DNA from: Fibrobacter sp. UWH4
GTDB taxonomy: Bacteria > Fibrobacterota > Fibrobacteria > Fibrobacterales > Fibrobacteraceae
Length of the DNA: 64,000 nt
Direction of reading: 5' to 3'
Assembly: GCF_900142475.1 (NCBI RefSeq)
Contig: NZ_FRAY01000001.1
Coordinates: forward strand, 434,001-498,000
This document shows, one piece after another, positions 37,534 through 45,871 of this stretch (position 1 is its first letter; every line of letters begins with the position of its first letter). The notes beneath the pieces are model-generated. The model was given only the letters and a program-made list of their open reading frames with translations. It was not told the DNA's origin and searched no databases. Position numbers and translations under genes: made by a program.

Positions 37534-39768
37534 ATGGATTACAAAAAGGTGTGGAAAAGGGCTACCTGTCTTTTGGCGGGCTTGGCTGTGTTTGGCTTAG
37601 CCGACAATCCGGTTTCAACATATCATTATCTGGCGGACCCTTCTGCCGCATCTGACGGCGATACGTTCTACATCCTGACCGATGTCGACGACTACAGTCC
37701 TCAGAAAGATTTTAATTACGATATTGTGGGGCTTAACGCGTTCACTTCACAGGATATGAAGAACTGGACCGATCACGGCATGATTTTCAAGTCGAAACGC
37801 GAGTTTGGAAATTACCCCGACAATACCTGGGCATCCGGCATCGCCGTCCATAAGGGCAGAATCTACATCGTTTACCCTAATGGCGCTAGCGGCGTGGGCA
37901 TGATTACTGCGACAAGCATCGATGGACCCTATACCGATCCTGTCAAGGAAACCCATGGCGTGAACTACATTGCGGCTTCCTTTGGATCTAGCGTGATTGG
38001 CAGCTGCGACCAGATTGCCCACTGCTTCGATCCGGGCATCTTCATCGAAGATGACGGTACGGGCTATGTGGTTTTCGGCGGTGGCGAAAACGCTCAGCGC
38101 CCCTATGGCAACAACCTGGATATCATTAAGTTTACCGAAAACAATGGCAAGATTACGTTCGATAAGAATTCTCTGAAGCGCATCAATGCTCCGGGTTCCT
38201 TCGAAGCTCCCTATATCCATAAGAAGGGGAGCACGTATTATCTGAGCTTCAATACGCAGCCGCAGGTGATCGACTACAGCATGTCCAATAACATCATGGG
38301 CCCCTATACGTTTGTAGGAACGGTCATTCCGGCTATCTGGAAGGTGCCTGATGCCCATAACGCGGGCGGAAACAACCACCAGGGCTTTGCGGAATTCAAG
38401 GGCAAGTGGTATGCCGTGTATCACGACCGCCGCCTGGTCACTGCGGACGAACATCCGGGTTCCTGCACGCAGTCGGGCCAGTGCACCAATAGCCCGAACA
38501 AGGAAAACCACAGAAGCGTGTCCATCGACGAACTCACCTGGAACGGTGACAAGATGAATGAACTCACCTTCACGAGCGAAGGCCCCAAGCAGATCAAGAA
38601 CTTCGACCCGTACAAAACCTACAAGGCACTCACGAGTTCCAAGCAGCGTAACGTGCGCAGCCGTACCGACTGGACCAAGGGCAAGCCCGTGGTGCATGTG
38701 CTGACTCCGCTTGGCACGAAGGAATCCTGGATCCGCGTTTCTGGCGTGGACTTTGGTAACGGTGCCGAGAATCTCCGCGTGAAGGCTGCGAACGTGGGCG
38801 ACGGCAACAAGATTGAAATCCGCAAGGGTTCCGTGAGCGGCACGCTCGCCGGTACCTGCAGCCTCGAAAAGACGGGTAACTGGAACTCCTATGTCGATAA
38901 CGATTGCGAAATGAGTGGTCTTTCTGGTGTTGTCGATGAACTCTTCTTCGTGTTCAAGGGCTCTAAGGATTCCACCATGGGTATTATCGAATGGGAATTC
39001 CAGGGCACCAAGCGCGAACCTGAACCGCAGCAGCCGTTTGGCGGCAAGGCTTGGGCTATCCCGGGCAAGATCGAGATGGAAGACTTCGATGAGCCGGGCT
39101 ATGGCGCAGGCAATGATTCTTATGCCGATAACGATTCCGATGATCACGGTGCCGAAAGTAATGGCGGCAAGAGCTACCGCGAAGGCACGGGTGTAGACAT
39201 CTACAAGAAGGCGACGGGCTATGTGGTTGGCTATAACCAGACTGGGGAATGGCTGGAATACACTGTGGAAGTGGCTGAATCGGGCGATTACACCATGTAT
39301 GCTGCCGTAGCCTCGGCCAATGCGACCTCAGGCTTCAAGCTTTCTATCGACGGTGATGACATTACCGAAGAAATCGCCGTGCCGCAGGCAAGTTCCGGCG
39401 AAGAAAACTACGATGACTACAACAAGGTCAAGGAAAACGTGACCCTCACGGCGGGCAAGCATATCCTCCGCTTCACCGTGACCGGTGACTGGATGGATAT
39501 TGACTACATTAACTTCGTGAAGGGCAAGAATGCCGAAGATTCCGACCCGATCGGAGGTCCGACTGCAATCGGGAACAAGGTTGCGTTCAAGGCGATGCAC
39601 TATACGGCTTACCGTGTGTTCGACCTGCGTGGCTCTGTGATAGGAACAGTGAACCTGGATTATGCTAATGCTGCCGAAGCCCTCAATGCTGCAGGTTTTG
39701 GCAAGGGCGTTTACATGCTCAAGCAGGTGCAGGGCGGCAAGAAATTCATGGTAAATACCGCCAAGTAG
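37534..39768 (+). CDS. Glycoside hydrolase family 43 with CBM6 modules
   Basis: The 744-aa secreted enzyme has a signal peptide (about residues 1-23). The GH43 five-bladed propeller runs to about 330. Its likely catalytic residues are the Asp of LADPSA (about 35), the Asp of HCFDPGIF (about 168) and the Glu of SFEAPYIHK (about 228). A first CBM-like beta-sandwich (about 375-490) and a CBM6 (about 505-675, GKIEMEDFDEPGYG and DWMDIDYINF) follow. The end (VFDLRGSVIG, GVYMLKQVQGGKK) resembles a T9SS-type sorting domain. GH43 enzymes are mostly arabinofuranosidases or xylosidases acting on xylan and pectin side chains. Confidence 0.92.
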   Translation: MDYKKVWKRATCLLAGLAVFGLADNPVSTYHYLADPSAASDGDTFYILTDVDDYSPQKDFNYDIVGLNAFTSQDMKNWTDHGMIFKSKREFGNYPDNTWASGIAVHKGRIYIVYPNGASGVGMITATSIDGPYTDPVKETHGVNYIAASFGSSVIGSCDQIAHCFDPGIFIEDDGTGYVVFGGGENAQRPYGNNLDIIKFTENNGKITFDKNSLKRINAPGSFEAPYIHKKGSTYYLSFNTQPQVIDYSMSNNIMGPYTFVGTVIPAIWKVPDAHNAGGNNHQGFAEFKGKWYAVYHDRRLVTADEHPGSCTQSGQCTNSPNKENHRSVSIDELTWNGDKMNELTFTSEGPKQIKNFDPYKTYKALTSSKQRNVRSRTDWTKGKPVVHVLTPLGTKESWIRVSGVDFGNGAENLRVKAANVGDGNKIEIRKGSVSGTLAGTCSLEKTGNWNSYVDNDCEMSGLSGVVDELFFVFKGSKDSTMGIIEWEFQGTKREPEPQQPFGGKAWAIPGKIEMEDFDEPGYGAGNDSYADNDSDDHGAESNGGKSYREGTGVDIYKKATGYVVGYNQTGEWLEYTVEVAESGDYTMYAAVASANATSGFKLSIDGDDITEEIAVPQASSGEENYDDYNKVKENVTLTAGKHILRFTVTGDWMDIDYINFVKGKNAEDSDPIGGPTAIGNKVAFKAMHYTAYRVFDLRGSVIGTVNLDYANAAEALNAAGFGKGVYMLKQVQGGKKFMVNTAK

Positions 39769-39899
39769 AATTTAGTCATACACACCTCCAAAAACCTTCT
39801 CGGTTCATGCCGGGGAGGTCTTTTGTTTAATGTCGTTGCTAGCCTGATTTGCCAACGAGGTGATCTCTAGAAACAAAGTATTGGATTAGTTTTAAAACG

Positions 39900-39928
39900 A
39901 AAAAAGACTCAGTTTTCACTGAGTCTTT
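39900..39928 (-). terminator. Terminator of tRNA-Leu copy 1
   Basis: Reading the minus strand, AAAGACTCAG pairs with CTGAGTCTTT (39903-39912 / 39919-39928), followed by a T-run. Confidence 0.88.
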
Positions 39929-39932
39929 CTTC

Positions 39933-40016
39933 TGCGGTCGGACAGACTTGAACTGTCATGGGATCGCTCCCACTAGCACCTCAAGCTAGCGTGTCTACCA
40001 ATTCCACCACGACCGC
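39933..40016 (-). tRNA. tRNA-Leu (anticodon GAG), copy 1
   Basis: The 84-nt gene starts GCGGTCGTGGTGG and has a 7-bp acceptor stem GCGGTCG/CGACCGC, discriminator A, a TTGAGGT anticodon loop (anticodon GAG) and the long variable arm of class II tRNAs. CCA is not encoded. It is identical to copy 2 at 41861-41944. Confidence 0.97.
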
Positions 40017-40039
40017 GTGGTCCTTAGCGGAACGACCCA

Positions 40040-40068
40040 AATTTAGATTAATTCATTCCGCATGTAAA
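40040..40068 (-). promoter_or_regulatory. Promoter of tRNA-Leu copy 1
   Basis: On the minus strand TTTACA (40068-40063), a 17-bp spacer and TAAATT (40045-40040) lie just upstream of the tRNA. The -10 element continues as TTG, matching the TAnnTTTG motif seen before other genes. Confidence 0.7.
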
Positions 40069-40102
40069 GGGGTAAGGGCGAATTTTTTTGAAAAAAAGTG
40101 AA

Positions 40103-40133
40103 AAAAAAGAAAATGCCGCACAGGGTGCGGCAT
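40103..40133 (-). terminator. murD terminator
   Basis: ATGCCGCAC (40113-40121) pairs with GTGCGGCAT (40125-40133), followed on the minus strand by a T-run. Confidence 0.88.
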
Positions 40134-40149
40134 AACTTTAAAACTGATA

Positions 40150-40184
40150 ATTCCGAAATCTGAATTCTGAAATCCGAATTACAA
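40150..40184. repeat. Heptad tract, unit AATCCGA/ATTCTGA
   Basis: 7-mers ATTCCGA, AATCTGA, ATTCTGA, AATCCGA, ATTACAA; the last overlaps the murD stop codon at 40179-40181. Confidence 0.85.
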
Positions 40185-41531
40185 TTCGGCGACGAGTTTG
40201 TCAAACACCTGCCCGCGGACTTTGTAGTTCTTGAACAGCCCGAAGCTTGCGCAGGCGGGGCTCATGATGACTGTGCCGCCTTTACCGATTTGCAAGCTGT
40301 CTGCAAATGCTTCTTCGAGGGTGGGGAAGATGCTTGCGGGGACCTTTAGCCCGGCCTGCTTCAGCGATTCCAACATGCGTTCAGCGGTAGCACCGATGAG
40401 CGCGATTCGCTTGAGGTTCGGGCGGTCGTTCACCAGAATCTGCGAGAGTTCGGTAAAGTCTGCGTTCTTTTCGGAACCGCCGAGAATCAGCGCGAAGGGG
40501 CGCTTCATGCTGGCGGTCGCGGCGATCGTCGCGTCGGGGCGTGTGGCGTAGCTGTCGTTAAAGAATTCGATACCTCGCTTTTCGCCCTTGAATTCCATAC
40601 GGAAGGGGAGTGTTTCGTAGCTCTTCAAGGCTTCGAAAGCGTCGGCCACCTTAATGCCCAAGGCCTTGCAAGCGAGGGTCGCCGCCGCCATGTTTTCGAG
40701 TTGGTAGATGCCGCGCACTTTGCAGTCCGAAAGGTAAAGTTTCTCACCGTCGATGGCGAGGGTGGCACCGTCGATGACGGCGTCTCCGTCGCCGGCACTC
40801 GGACCGTCTTTCAAACTGACCGCGAACTTCGTTTTGGCAGGGCTTTCGCTTGCTATCTTTGCGGTCGGTTCAGCATCCTTCAGGTAAACGCAGGTGCCGG
40901 CGCGCTTCTGCCAACGCACCAGGTTCGCCTTGGCATCGCGATATTCTTCGACGCTCTGGTGCCAGTCGAGGTGCTCCGTGGAAACACGCAGCACCACTGC
41001 TACATCCGGCGACACAGACAATGTCATCAGCTGAAAGCTCGAAAGCTCCAGAATGCTCACTCGGTCTGCCGTCTCGTCCTTCAAAAGGTCAAGCGCTGGC
41101 ACACCGAAGTTGCCGCCAATCTCGTTATTCACGCCGCACTTGGTCAGGATGTGGCTAATCATGCTCACGGTAGAACCCTTGCCGAGCGTGCCCGTAACGC
41201 CTACAACCTTCTTTGATTTAGTTTGTTCTAAAAATAGCTGAATCTGGCTAGTCATGAGACCGCCGTTCATCTGGAACTTGAACAGCGCGGGACTCATCGG
41301 GTAAACACCTGCGGAACGCACCACCGTTACGCAGTCCTTAAGGCCGTCCATATAGTTTTCACCGGAACTCACCTTCACATTTATACCGGCTGAAACTTCC
41401 GGTAACTTCACCGGGTTCTTGTCCATGATTACGATGTCCTTGATACCGTTACGAACAAGGTAATTGAAGGTGCTTTGGCCTTCGACGCCAAAGCCCAAAA
41501 CGCCAACAGGGGCTATAAGATTAGAATCCAT
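40179..41531 (-). CDS. murD: UDP-N-acetylmuramoylalanine--D-glutamate ligase
   Basis: MurD adds D-glutamate to UDP-MurNAc-L-Ala in peptidoglycan synthesis using ATP. The 450-aa protein has an N-terminal nucleotide-binding fold (GVLGFGVEGQSTF), the ATP loop VGVTGTLGKGSTV (Mur P-loop GTxGKSST-like), the EHLDWH motif, and NDSYATRPDATIAA and GGSEKNADF in the C-terminal domain. The start 41531 follows AGAAG; the upstream in-frame ATG at 41573 lies inside the neighbouring lipoprotein gene. It overlaps that gene by 11 bp. Other mur genes are not nearby, which is unusual for murD. Confidence 0.95.
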   Translation of the reverse strand: MDSNLIAPVGVLGFGVEGQSTFNYLVRNGIKDIVIMDKNPVKLPEVSAGINVKVSSGENYMDGLKDCVTVVRSAGVYPMSPALFKFQMNGGLMTSQIQLFLEQTKSKKVVGVTGTLGKGSTVSMISHILTKCGVNNEIGGNFGVPALDLLKDETADRVSILELSSFQLMTLSVSPDVAVVLRVSTEHLDWHQSVEEYRDAKANLVRWQKRAGTCVYLKDAEPTAKIASESPAKTKFAVSLKDGPSAGDGDAVIDGATLAIDGEKLYLSDCKVRGIYQLENMAAATLACKALGIKVADAFEALKSYETLPFRMEFKGEKRGIEFFNDSYATRPDATIAATASMKRPFALILGGSEKNADFTELSQILVNDRPNLKRIALIGATAERMLESLKQAGLKVPASIFPTLEEAFADSLQIGKGGTVIMSPACASFGLFKNYKVRGQVFDKLVAEL

Positions 41532-41799
41532 ATTCTTCTCGGTCTTTACATTTGATTTTCTCTGTGTTTGCACGGCACAGGGAATCGATGTTGAGTAGTT
41601 TTTCTGGTTGCAGAGTCGCTTGAATCTCTCGTTGCTGAACCTTGCATTTTTCGACGGCGTCTGTGTCTGTGCAAAGGCGGCTGTCGCGCTCGCGTTCGTT
41701 TTTGAAGAACTCGTTTTCTTCTTGGCAATGTTCGTCTGTCAGCTCCCAACATCCGCATGAGCTCAGTACAAGACAAAGAATTGTGACAAAACGCTTCAT
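41521..41799 (-). CDS. Small Cys-rich lipoprotein, unknown function
   Basis: The 92-aa protein starts MKRFVTILCLVLSSCGCWEL with a lipobox-like LSSC at residues 12-15, and has six further Cys. The mature part is hydrophilic and partly helical. It overlaps the murD start by 11 bp and follows the terminator of tRNA-Leu copy 2. No family is recognised; the lipobox and overlap support it as real. Confidence 0.65.
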   Translation of the reverse strand: MKRFVTILCLVLSSCGCWELTDEHCQEENEFFKNERERDSRLCTDTDAVEKCKVQQREIQATLQPEKLLNIDSLCRANTEKIKCKDREEYGF

Positions 41800-41828
41800 A
41801 TCAAGAAATCTAACATTTTTACTTAGCG

Positions 41829-41855
41829 AAAAAAGTCCGCCACAAGGGCGGACTT
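41829..41855 (-). terminator. Terminator of tRNA-Leu copy 2 / secG unit
   Basis: AAGTCCGCC (41833-41841) pairs with GGCGGACTT (41847-41855), followed on the minus strand by T6. Confidence 0.9.
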
Positions 41856-41860
41856 CGTAA

Positions 41861-41944
41861 TGCGGTCGGACAGACTTGAACTGTCATGGGATCGCTCCCA
41901 CTAGCACCTCAAGCTAGCGTGTCTACCAATTCCACCACGACCGC
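41861..41944 (-). tRNA. tRNA-Leu (anticodon GAG), copy 2
   Basis: The 84 nt are identical to copy 1. It lies 39 bp after the secG stop with no promoter visible between, so it is probably processed from a tpiA-secG-tRNA transcript. tpiA-secG-tRNA-Leu(GAG) order also occurs in gammaproteobacteria. Confidence 0.97.
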
Positions 41945-41983
41945 AGCGTTGCCTGCGCAGCCTAAGCCGCGCGAGACAAAACC

Positions 41984-42412
41984 TTACTTGGCTTCAGCCG
42001 GAGCGGCAGGAGCTTCCGAAGCAGGAGCTTCTGTAGCCGGAGCAACGTCGGCGGCCGGTGCAGCAGCGTTAGCGGGAGCTGCAAAGTCGGCCGGGAGTGC
42101 CGGAGCCGGGGCTTGCTGCTGGGCAGCGTTTTCGCGGGTTGCCTTCTGCATCGAAGATTCTTCGACAGCCTGGTCCTGCTTGGCAGTAATCAGGCCGAGG
42201 GCGAATACGACGATAAAGAAGATCACGGCCACGACGCGGGTCAACTTCTGGATGAAGGTCGCGGCACCTGCGGTAGAGAAGGCAGACTGGGAAGTCATGC
42301 CGCCGAGGCCTGCGAGACCGCCCATCTTGTCGTTCTGAACCAGAACGAGCAACATGAGGAAGAGGCACAGGAACACGTGCAGGACGATACCAATCCAAAA
42401 GAGAGTTGTCAT
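41984..42412 (-). CDS. secG: Protein-export membrane protein SecG
   Basis: SecG supports the SecYEG translocon. The 142-aa protein has two membrane helices (about residues 3-24 and 54-74) separated by the conserved loop LVQNDKMGGLAGLGG. The C-terminal 65 residues are Ala/Pro/Glu-rich (for example APAPALPADF) and longer than in most SecG proteins. It is 30 bp after tpiA on the same strand. Confidence 0.95.
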   Translation of the reverse strand: MTTLFWIGIVLHVFLCLFLMLLVLVQNDKMGGLAGLGGMTSQSAFSTAGAATFIQKLTRVVAVIFFIVVFALGLITAKQDQAVEESSMQKATRENAAQQQAPAPALPADFAAPANAAAPAADVAPATEAPASEAPAAPAEAK

Positions 42413-42442
42413 AGTCGTTTTACCTTGAGTTTAAAGTTTTAA

Positions 42443-43204
42443 TTAGCGAGCTTCGGCAGCGTCGATGATTTCCTTGAAGGTGTTGGCCTTGAGACCTGCA
42501 CCACCAATGAGACCGCCATCGATGTCCTTCTGGGCGAGGAGGCCGGCAGCGTTGGCACCCTTCATGGAACCACCGTACTGGATGCGCATACCTTCGGCAA
42601 CAGCTTCACCGTAGATTTCCTTCACAACGGAGCGAGCGTAGGCCTGGGTGTCCTGAGCCTGTTCGTCGGTAGCGGTAACGCCAGTACCGATTGCCCAAAC
42701 CGGTTCGTAAGCGAGAACGCACTTGGCGGCGTCTTCGGCAGAAACGTCCTTGAAGGCGCCCTTGATCTGGAGGCCGAGGACTTCCTTCAGGATGCCGCCG
42801 TTGCGCTGGTCGAGGGTTTCGCCAATGCAGATGATCGGCTTCAGACCGGCTTCGAGAGTCTTCTTGACCTTGAGGTTGACGGTTTCTTCCGTTTCGTGGA
42901 AGTACTGGCGCTGTTCGGAGTGACCGATAATCACGTATTCGGCACCGATTTCCTTGACCATGTCGATGGAAACCTTACCCGTGTATGCGCCCTGGTCCTT
43001 CCAGTGGATGTCCTGGATGGCGAGCTTCACGTTGGTACCCTTGATGACGTCTGCAACCTTGGTGGCGGCGAGGTAAGTCGGGGCGATGACCACTTCGGTC
43101 TTCTTCACGTCCTTGACGGCTTCCACGATATCCTTAGCGAGCTGAACGGATTCGCTAACGGTCTTGTTCATCTTCCAGTTACCAGCAATGATATACTGAC
43201 GCAT
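42443..43204 (-). CDS. tpiA: Triose-phosphate isomerase
   Basis: TpiA interconverts dihydroxyacetone phosphate and glyceraldehyde 3-phosphate in glycolysis. The 253-aa protein has GNWKMNKT (catalytic Lys), VIIGHSEQRQYFHE (catalytic His), and LAYEPVWAIGTG (catalytic Glu and phosphate loop). AAGGAG lies before the ATG. It heads the tpiA-secG-tRNA-Leu unit. Confidence 0.97.
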   Translation of the reverse strand: MRQYIIAGNWKMNKTVSESVQLAKDIVEAVKDVKKTEVVIAPTYLAATKVADVIKGTNVKLAIQDIHWKDQGAYTGKVSIDMVKEIGAEYVIIGHSEQRQYFHETEETVNLKVKKTLEAGLKPIICIGETLDQRNGGILKEVLGLQIKGAFKDVSAEDAAKCVLAYEPVWAIGTGVTATDEQAQDTQAYARSVVKEIYGEAVAEGMRIQYGGSMKGANAAGLLAQKDIDGGLIGGAGLKANTFKEIIDAAEAR

Positions 43205-43301
43205 AATTAACTCCTTGAGAGGTTTAAAATTTAACGCGCCTAAATTTAGTAAAATTCAACCGAAGGCGGTAGTCGGTCTTTCTTTTTTGCAAAAAAAGAA
43301 G

Positions 43302-43323
43302 ATGCCCGCGTGATAGCGGGCAT
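43302..43323. repeat. REP-like palindrome
   Basis: ATGCCCGC (43302-43309) and GCGGGCAT (43316-43323) form an 8-bp stem. Confidence 0.7.
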
Positions 43324-43340
43324 GAAAACTCCATTATGTC

Positions 43341-43362
43341 ATTCCGGGTTTTGACCCGGAAT
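43341..43362. repeat. REP-like palindrome
   Basis: ATTCCGGGT (43341-43349) and ACCCGGAAT (43354-43362) form a 9-bp stem. A close copy is at 48885-48905. Confidence 0.7.
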
Positions 43363-43372
43363 CCCTACTTAA

Positions 43373-43813
43373 TTAGTAGTTGCTGGAATGCTTGGAGGTC
43401 GGAGCCGGAGAACCACCGTAGCGGTCGCCTTCGATCTTTTCCAGGATCCATTCTTCTTCGTAGCCCTTCAGGCGAGCCTGGTCAGGGTGCTTCCAGATAA
43501 GGCGGGTAATGAGCTTACCTTCGCGGGTGTAATATTCCCAGATGCTCGTCTTGTCGTTGGTCTTTTCGTGGTCGGGAGGGCCCCACAGCAGGTTGACCAT
43601 GTCGTTGGTCATGCCTTCTTCGATATAGCCCTGCTTGAACACGTCCTTAAGACGCTTGTCGATGCCCATACTTTCCTTGACGGCAAAGTATTCGCGTTCG
43701 TATTCCTTGCGACCTTCGCCACGTTCAATCAGGATGGGGGAGGAATAACGGCTGGCGCATGCCCAGAACATCAGGGCGCTCACGCCAAGCACGCATAAAT
43801 GAGACAGCTTCAT
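43373..43813 (-). CDS. BamE/SmpA-like lipoprotein of unknown function
   Basis: The 146-aa lipoprotein has signal MKLSHLCVLGVSALMFWAC with the lipobox Cys at residue 19. The segment GMTNDMVNLLWGPPDHEKTN followed by IWEYY resembles the BamE/SmpA pattern (G-x-T-x-x-V-x-x-x-x-G-x-P). BamE helps the BAM complex insert outer-membrane proteins. The assignment is based on this motif alone. Confidence 0.7.
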   Translation of the reverse strand: MKLSHLCVLGVSALMFWACASRYSSPILIERGEGRKEYEREYFAVKESMGIDKRLKDVFKQGYIEEGMTNDMVNLLWGPPDHEKTNDKTSIWEYYTREGKLITRLIWKHPDQARLKGYEEEWILEKIEGDRYGGSPAPTSKHSSNY

Positions 43814-43892
43814 AGTGACTCCTATAAATTAATGCCTACAAAATAAGAATTTATGGCGCAAATGGGAAAATTATTTTAAATTTTATCCCGAA

Positions 43893-44879
43893 ATGTCTTT
43901 TTTTAAGAAATTTTCGGCCTTTATTGTAGTTTTTTTTACTTGCAACGTCGCCTCTTTAGCTGACGGTTTCAATGAAATTGCCAATTATGGCTTCCGTTAC
44001 GGCCCGAACCTTTCCTGGAGCCTGATGGGGAACACCCCGTTCGTGTGGGGCCAGTGGCTTCCGCAGGCGACGGGTATGTTGCACTATACCTGGCTCGAAC
44101 CCCTGCAGGATCTAGCGTACGGGGAACGTCTCGATGTCAATCCGACCTACCTGCGTATGGATGCCGCGCTGGAGGTGTCTCCGTTTTATGGCGGTTACCT
44201 CGCTGGGCTCGGAATCCGTCCGTTCAAGACGAATCCGCAGCTGGAACTCAACGCGGTTTATGAAAGCTATGTTTATTTCCAGTCTAATCTGGAAATGGTG
44301 ACTGCCGAGGTGGAAGGCGAGGGGCGCATTGCTGAAAGCTGGAACGCCGACTACATCACGGATAACCTTTACGAGGGTGACGACGATATTAACTATATGC
44401 AGCTTATTGACCTTGCCGCAAGTCTCAGCTATTCCTTTCCGAAGGGCTCCATCCTGGGGTTGAAGTTCCACTATGTCCTGTCGGACATCAGTACCGACTT
44501 CGAAGGCAAAAGCTACGACTACCGCAGGAATATTCCCGTGTTCAGCCGCGATTTTATCATCGTCCTGGACGGTTACGGGCGAATTCCCCTGAACAATAAC
44601 TTCGCGGTGCTGTTCGAATCGAGTTTCTACAAGACTGGCCTTTTGCGCGAGAAGAATACGGTGCAGAAGGAGTCGCTCAGTTATGGCAAGGCGATGCTCG
44701 GCACGCATTTCTTCTGGGACGACGGCCTGCAGAACATTATCTTGGAAGTGGGTGGCTGGAGCCGCACCGAAAAGCGTTTCTATAACGGATCACTCGCGCA
44801 GCAGTTCCTGATTCAGCTTGAGTATCAGGGGTATTTTTCTTTCCCCTTTCACCGGAATTTTTCTAAAGAGGTCCGGTAG
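43893..44879 (+). CDS. Predicted outer-membrane beta-barrel protein
   Basis: The 328-aa protein has a signal peptide (about residues 1-23). Alternating beta-strands follow (for example LELNAVYESYVYFQSNLEM, SLSYSFPKGSILGLKFHYV). The penultimate strand ends in an aromatic (LIQLEYQGYFSF), but the frame continues 11 residues (PFHRNFSKEVR), so the usual terminal Phe is not at the end. TAAATTTT lies 8 nt before the ATG. Its last 90 bp overlap the convergent gene at 44790. No specific family is recognised. Confidence 0.78.
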   Translation: MSFFKKFSAFIVVFFTCNVASLADGFNEIANYGFRYGPNLSWSLMGNTPFVWGQWLPQATGMLHYTWLEPLQDLAYGERLDVNPTYLRMDAALEVSPFYGGYLAGLGIRPFKTNPQLELNAVYESYVYFQSNLEMVTAEVEGEGRIAESWNADYITDNLYEGDDDINYMQLIDLAASLSYSFPKGSILGLKFHYVLSDISTDFEGKSYDYRRNIPVFSRDFIIVLDGYGRIPLNNNFAVLFESSFYKTGLLREKNTVQKESLSYGKAMLGTHFFWDDGLQNIILEVGGWSRTEKRFYNGSLAQQFLIQLEYQGYFSFPFHRNFSKEVR

Positions 44880-45560
44880 CGGCTGCTTGGTCTTGCCTTC
44901 GACTTTGTTTTTCAACGGGTCGCTTGCGAGCGCTTGCATCGGATAGGCGGAACGGATCCAAAGTTCGCCACTGTATCTTTCGCTTTCTAGCTTTACGAGG
45001 GTGGGGAGCATTTCACCCGAGTAGTTTTTCCACTGACGGATGCTGAAGGTTCGCTTTTCTTTGCGTGCGCCGTTCATGGTGACCTTGGATGGCGTGGGCA
45101 GCGAATCTGCAACCAGGTTCCACCAGGCCATTGAGAAGGCGGTCGACAGAATGTTCGGCTTTTGTTCCGTAGAATCCTTGCACAGGAACTGCCCGTTTGC
45201 GAGAAGCTCCATGTCGTCAAGTTTCAGGGGCGTTTCGCCGATGGTTTCCTTTAGATGGTGCGTTCCCAGTTGGCGCTTGACCTTGATATCTGGAAATTCC
45301 ATATAGCGGTATTCGCCCGCAGTAATGAAGTTGAACTTGGGCGCGTCAGGCTGGTTTACAAAGAATGTGTCCAGTGCATCTGGATGGTGTCGCCATTCCA
45401 CGTCGAGGCTTGCTCGTGACATCTTCTGGTTGATGAAAAATCCCTCGATGTTCACGACCATCGGGCTTTCCAGCAAAAAGTGCGGACACGACGACTGGGC
45501 GTGGCACAAGGCGGCTACTCCGGCAATCGCTATCATCGCATTCTTTATTTTGCTGAACAT
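44790..45560 (-). CDS. Secreted protein of unknown function
   Basis: The 256-aa protein has a signal peptide (MFSKIKNAMIAIAGVAALCHA) and otherwise beta-rich sequence (VVNIEGFFINQKMSRASLDV; YSGELWIRSAYPMQALA). That layout resembles DUF3108-type proteins, but the match is weak. TATTTTAT lies 4 nt before the ATG, so it may be leaderless. Its last 90 bp overlap the convergent barrel gene. Confidence 0.7.
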   Translation of the reverse strand: MFSKIKNAMIAIAGVAALCHAQSSCPHFLLESPMVVNIEGFFINQKMSRASLDVEWRHHPDALDTFFVNQPDAPKFNFITAGEYRYMEFPDIKVKRQLGTHHLKETIGETPLKLDDMELLANGQFLCKDSTEQKPNILSTAFSMAWWNLVADSLPTPSKVTMNGARKEKRTFSIRQWKNYSGEMLPTLVKLESERYSGELWIRSAYPMQALASDPLKNKVEGKTKQPLPDLFRKIPVKGERKIPLILKLNQELLRE

Positions 45561-45627
45561 ATTTATAAAATAGCAAATAAATTAGACCGGGCGCTTCGGC
45601 TCGAAGCCACCTTGATCTGTAAACGGA

Positions 45628-45674
45628 AAACCCCGACCTGTCCCAATGGCTAAAGGATTGGTCGGGGTTTGTTG
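45628..45674. terminator. Bidirectional terminator, large loop
   Basis: AAACCCCGACC (45628-45638) pairs with GGTCGGGGTTT (45660-45670) around a 21-nt loop, with T-runs on both strands. Confidence 0.7.
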
Positions 45675-45690
45675 CTCTTCAGGAAGAAAA

Positions 45691-45840
45691 GGTTCGTCAT
45701 TCCGGAGCGAGTCGCAGTTTCCCGTAACGGAATCGCAGAATGTTCCGGTTCGTCATTCTGGAGTGAGTTCCTGTTTCCCGTAACGGAATCGCTGGATGCT
45801 CCGGTTCGTCATTCTGGAGCCGTTAGGCGACGGAATCCAG
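45691..45840. repeat. 56-bp tandem REP-like repeats downstream of recA
   Basis: GGTTCGTCATTC starts at 45691, 45747 and 45803, exactly 56 bp apart. Each contains GGAGCGAGT or a variant and, in the first two, CCCGTAACGGAATCGC; the third is shorter and ends GACGGAATCCAG. The family also occurs in part at 49594-49622. Confidence 0.85.
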
Positions 45841-45871
45841 AGACGCATTCCTTGATGAATTCGAGTGACCT

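Larger units (their letters stand above)
39769..40178. other. Region between GH43 and murD holding tRNA-Leu copy 1
   Basis: About 410 bp: a short AT-rich stretch after GH43, a minus-strand terminator (39900-39928), tRNA-Leu (39933-40016), its promoter (40040-40068), the murD terminator (40103-40133) and a heptad tract (40150-40184) running into murD. Confidence 0.8.
45561..45871. other. Intergenic region with terminator and 56-bp repeats
   Basis: 311 bp containing a bidirectional terminator (45628-45674), two full 56-bp repeats and part of a third (45691-45840). No gene is supported. Confidence 0.75.

Noticed and set aside
39933-41944. The two identical tRNA-Leu genes as attachment sites of an integrated element.
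   Set aside because: The DNA between them carries murD and a small lipoprotein, with no integrase; complete tRNAs rather than a tRNA and a partial att copy.
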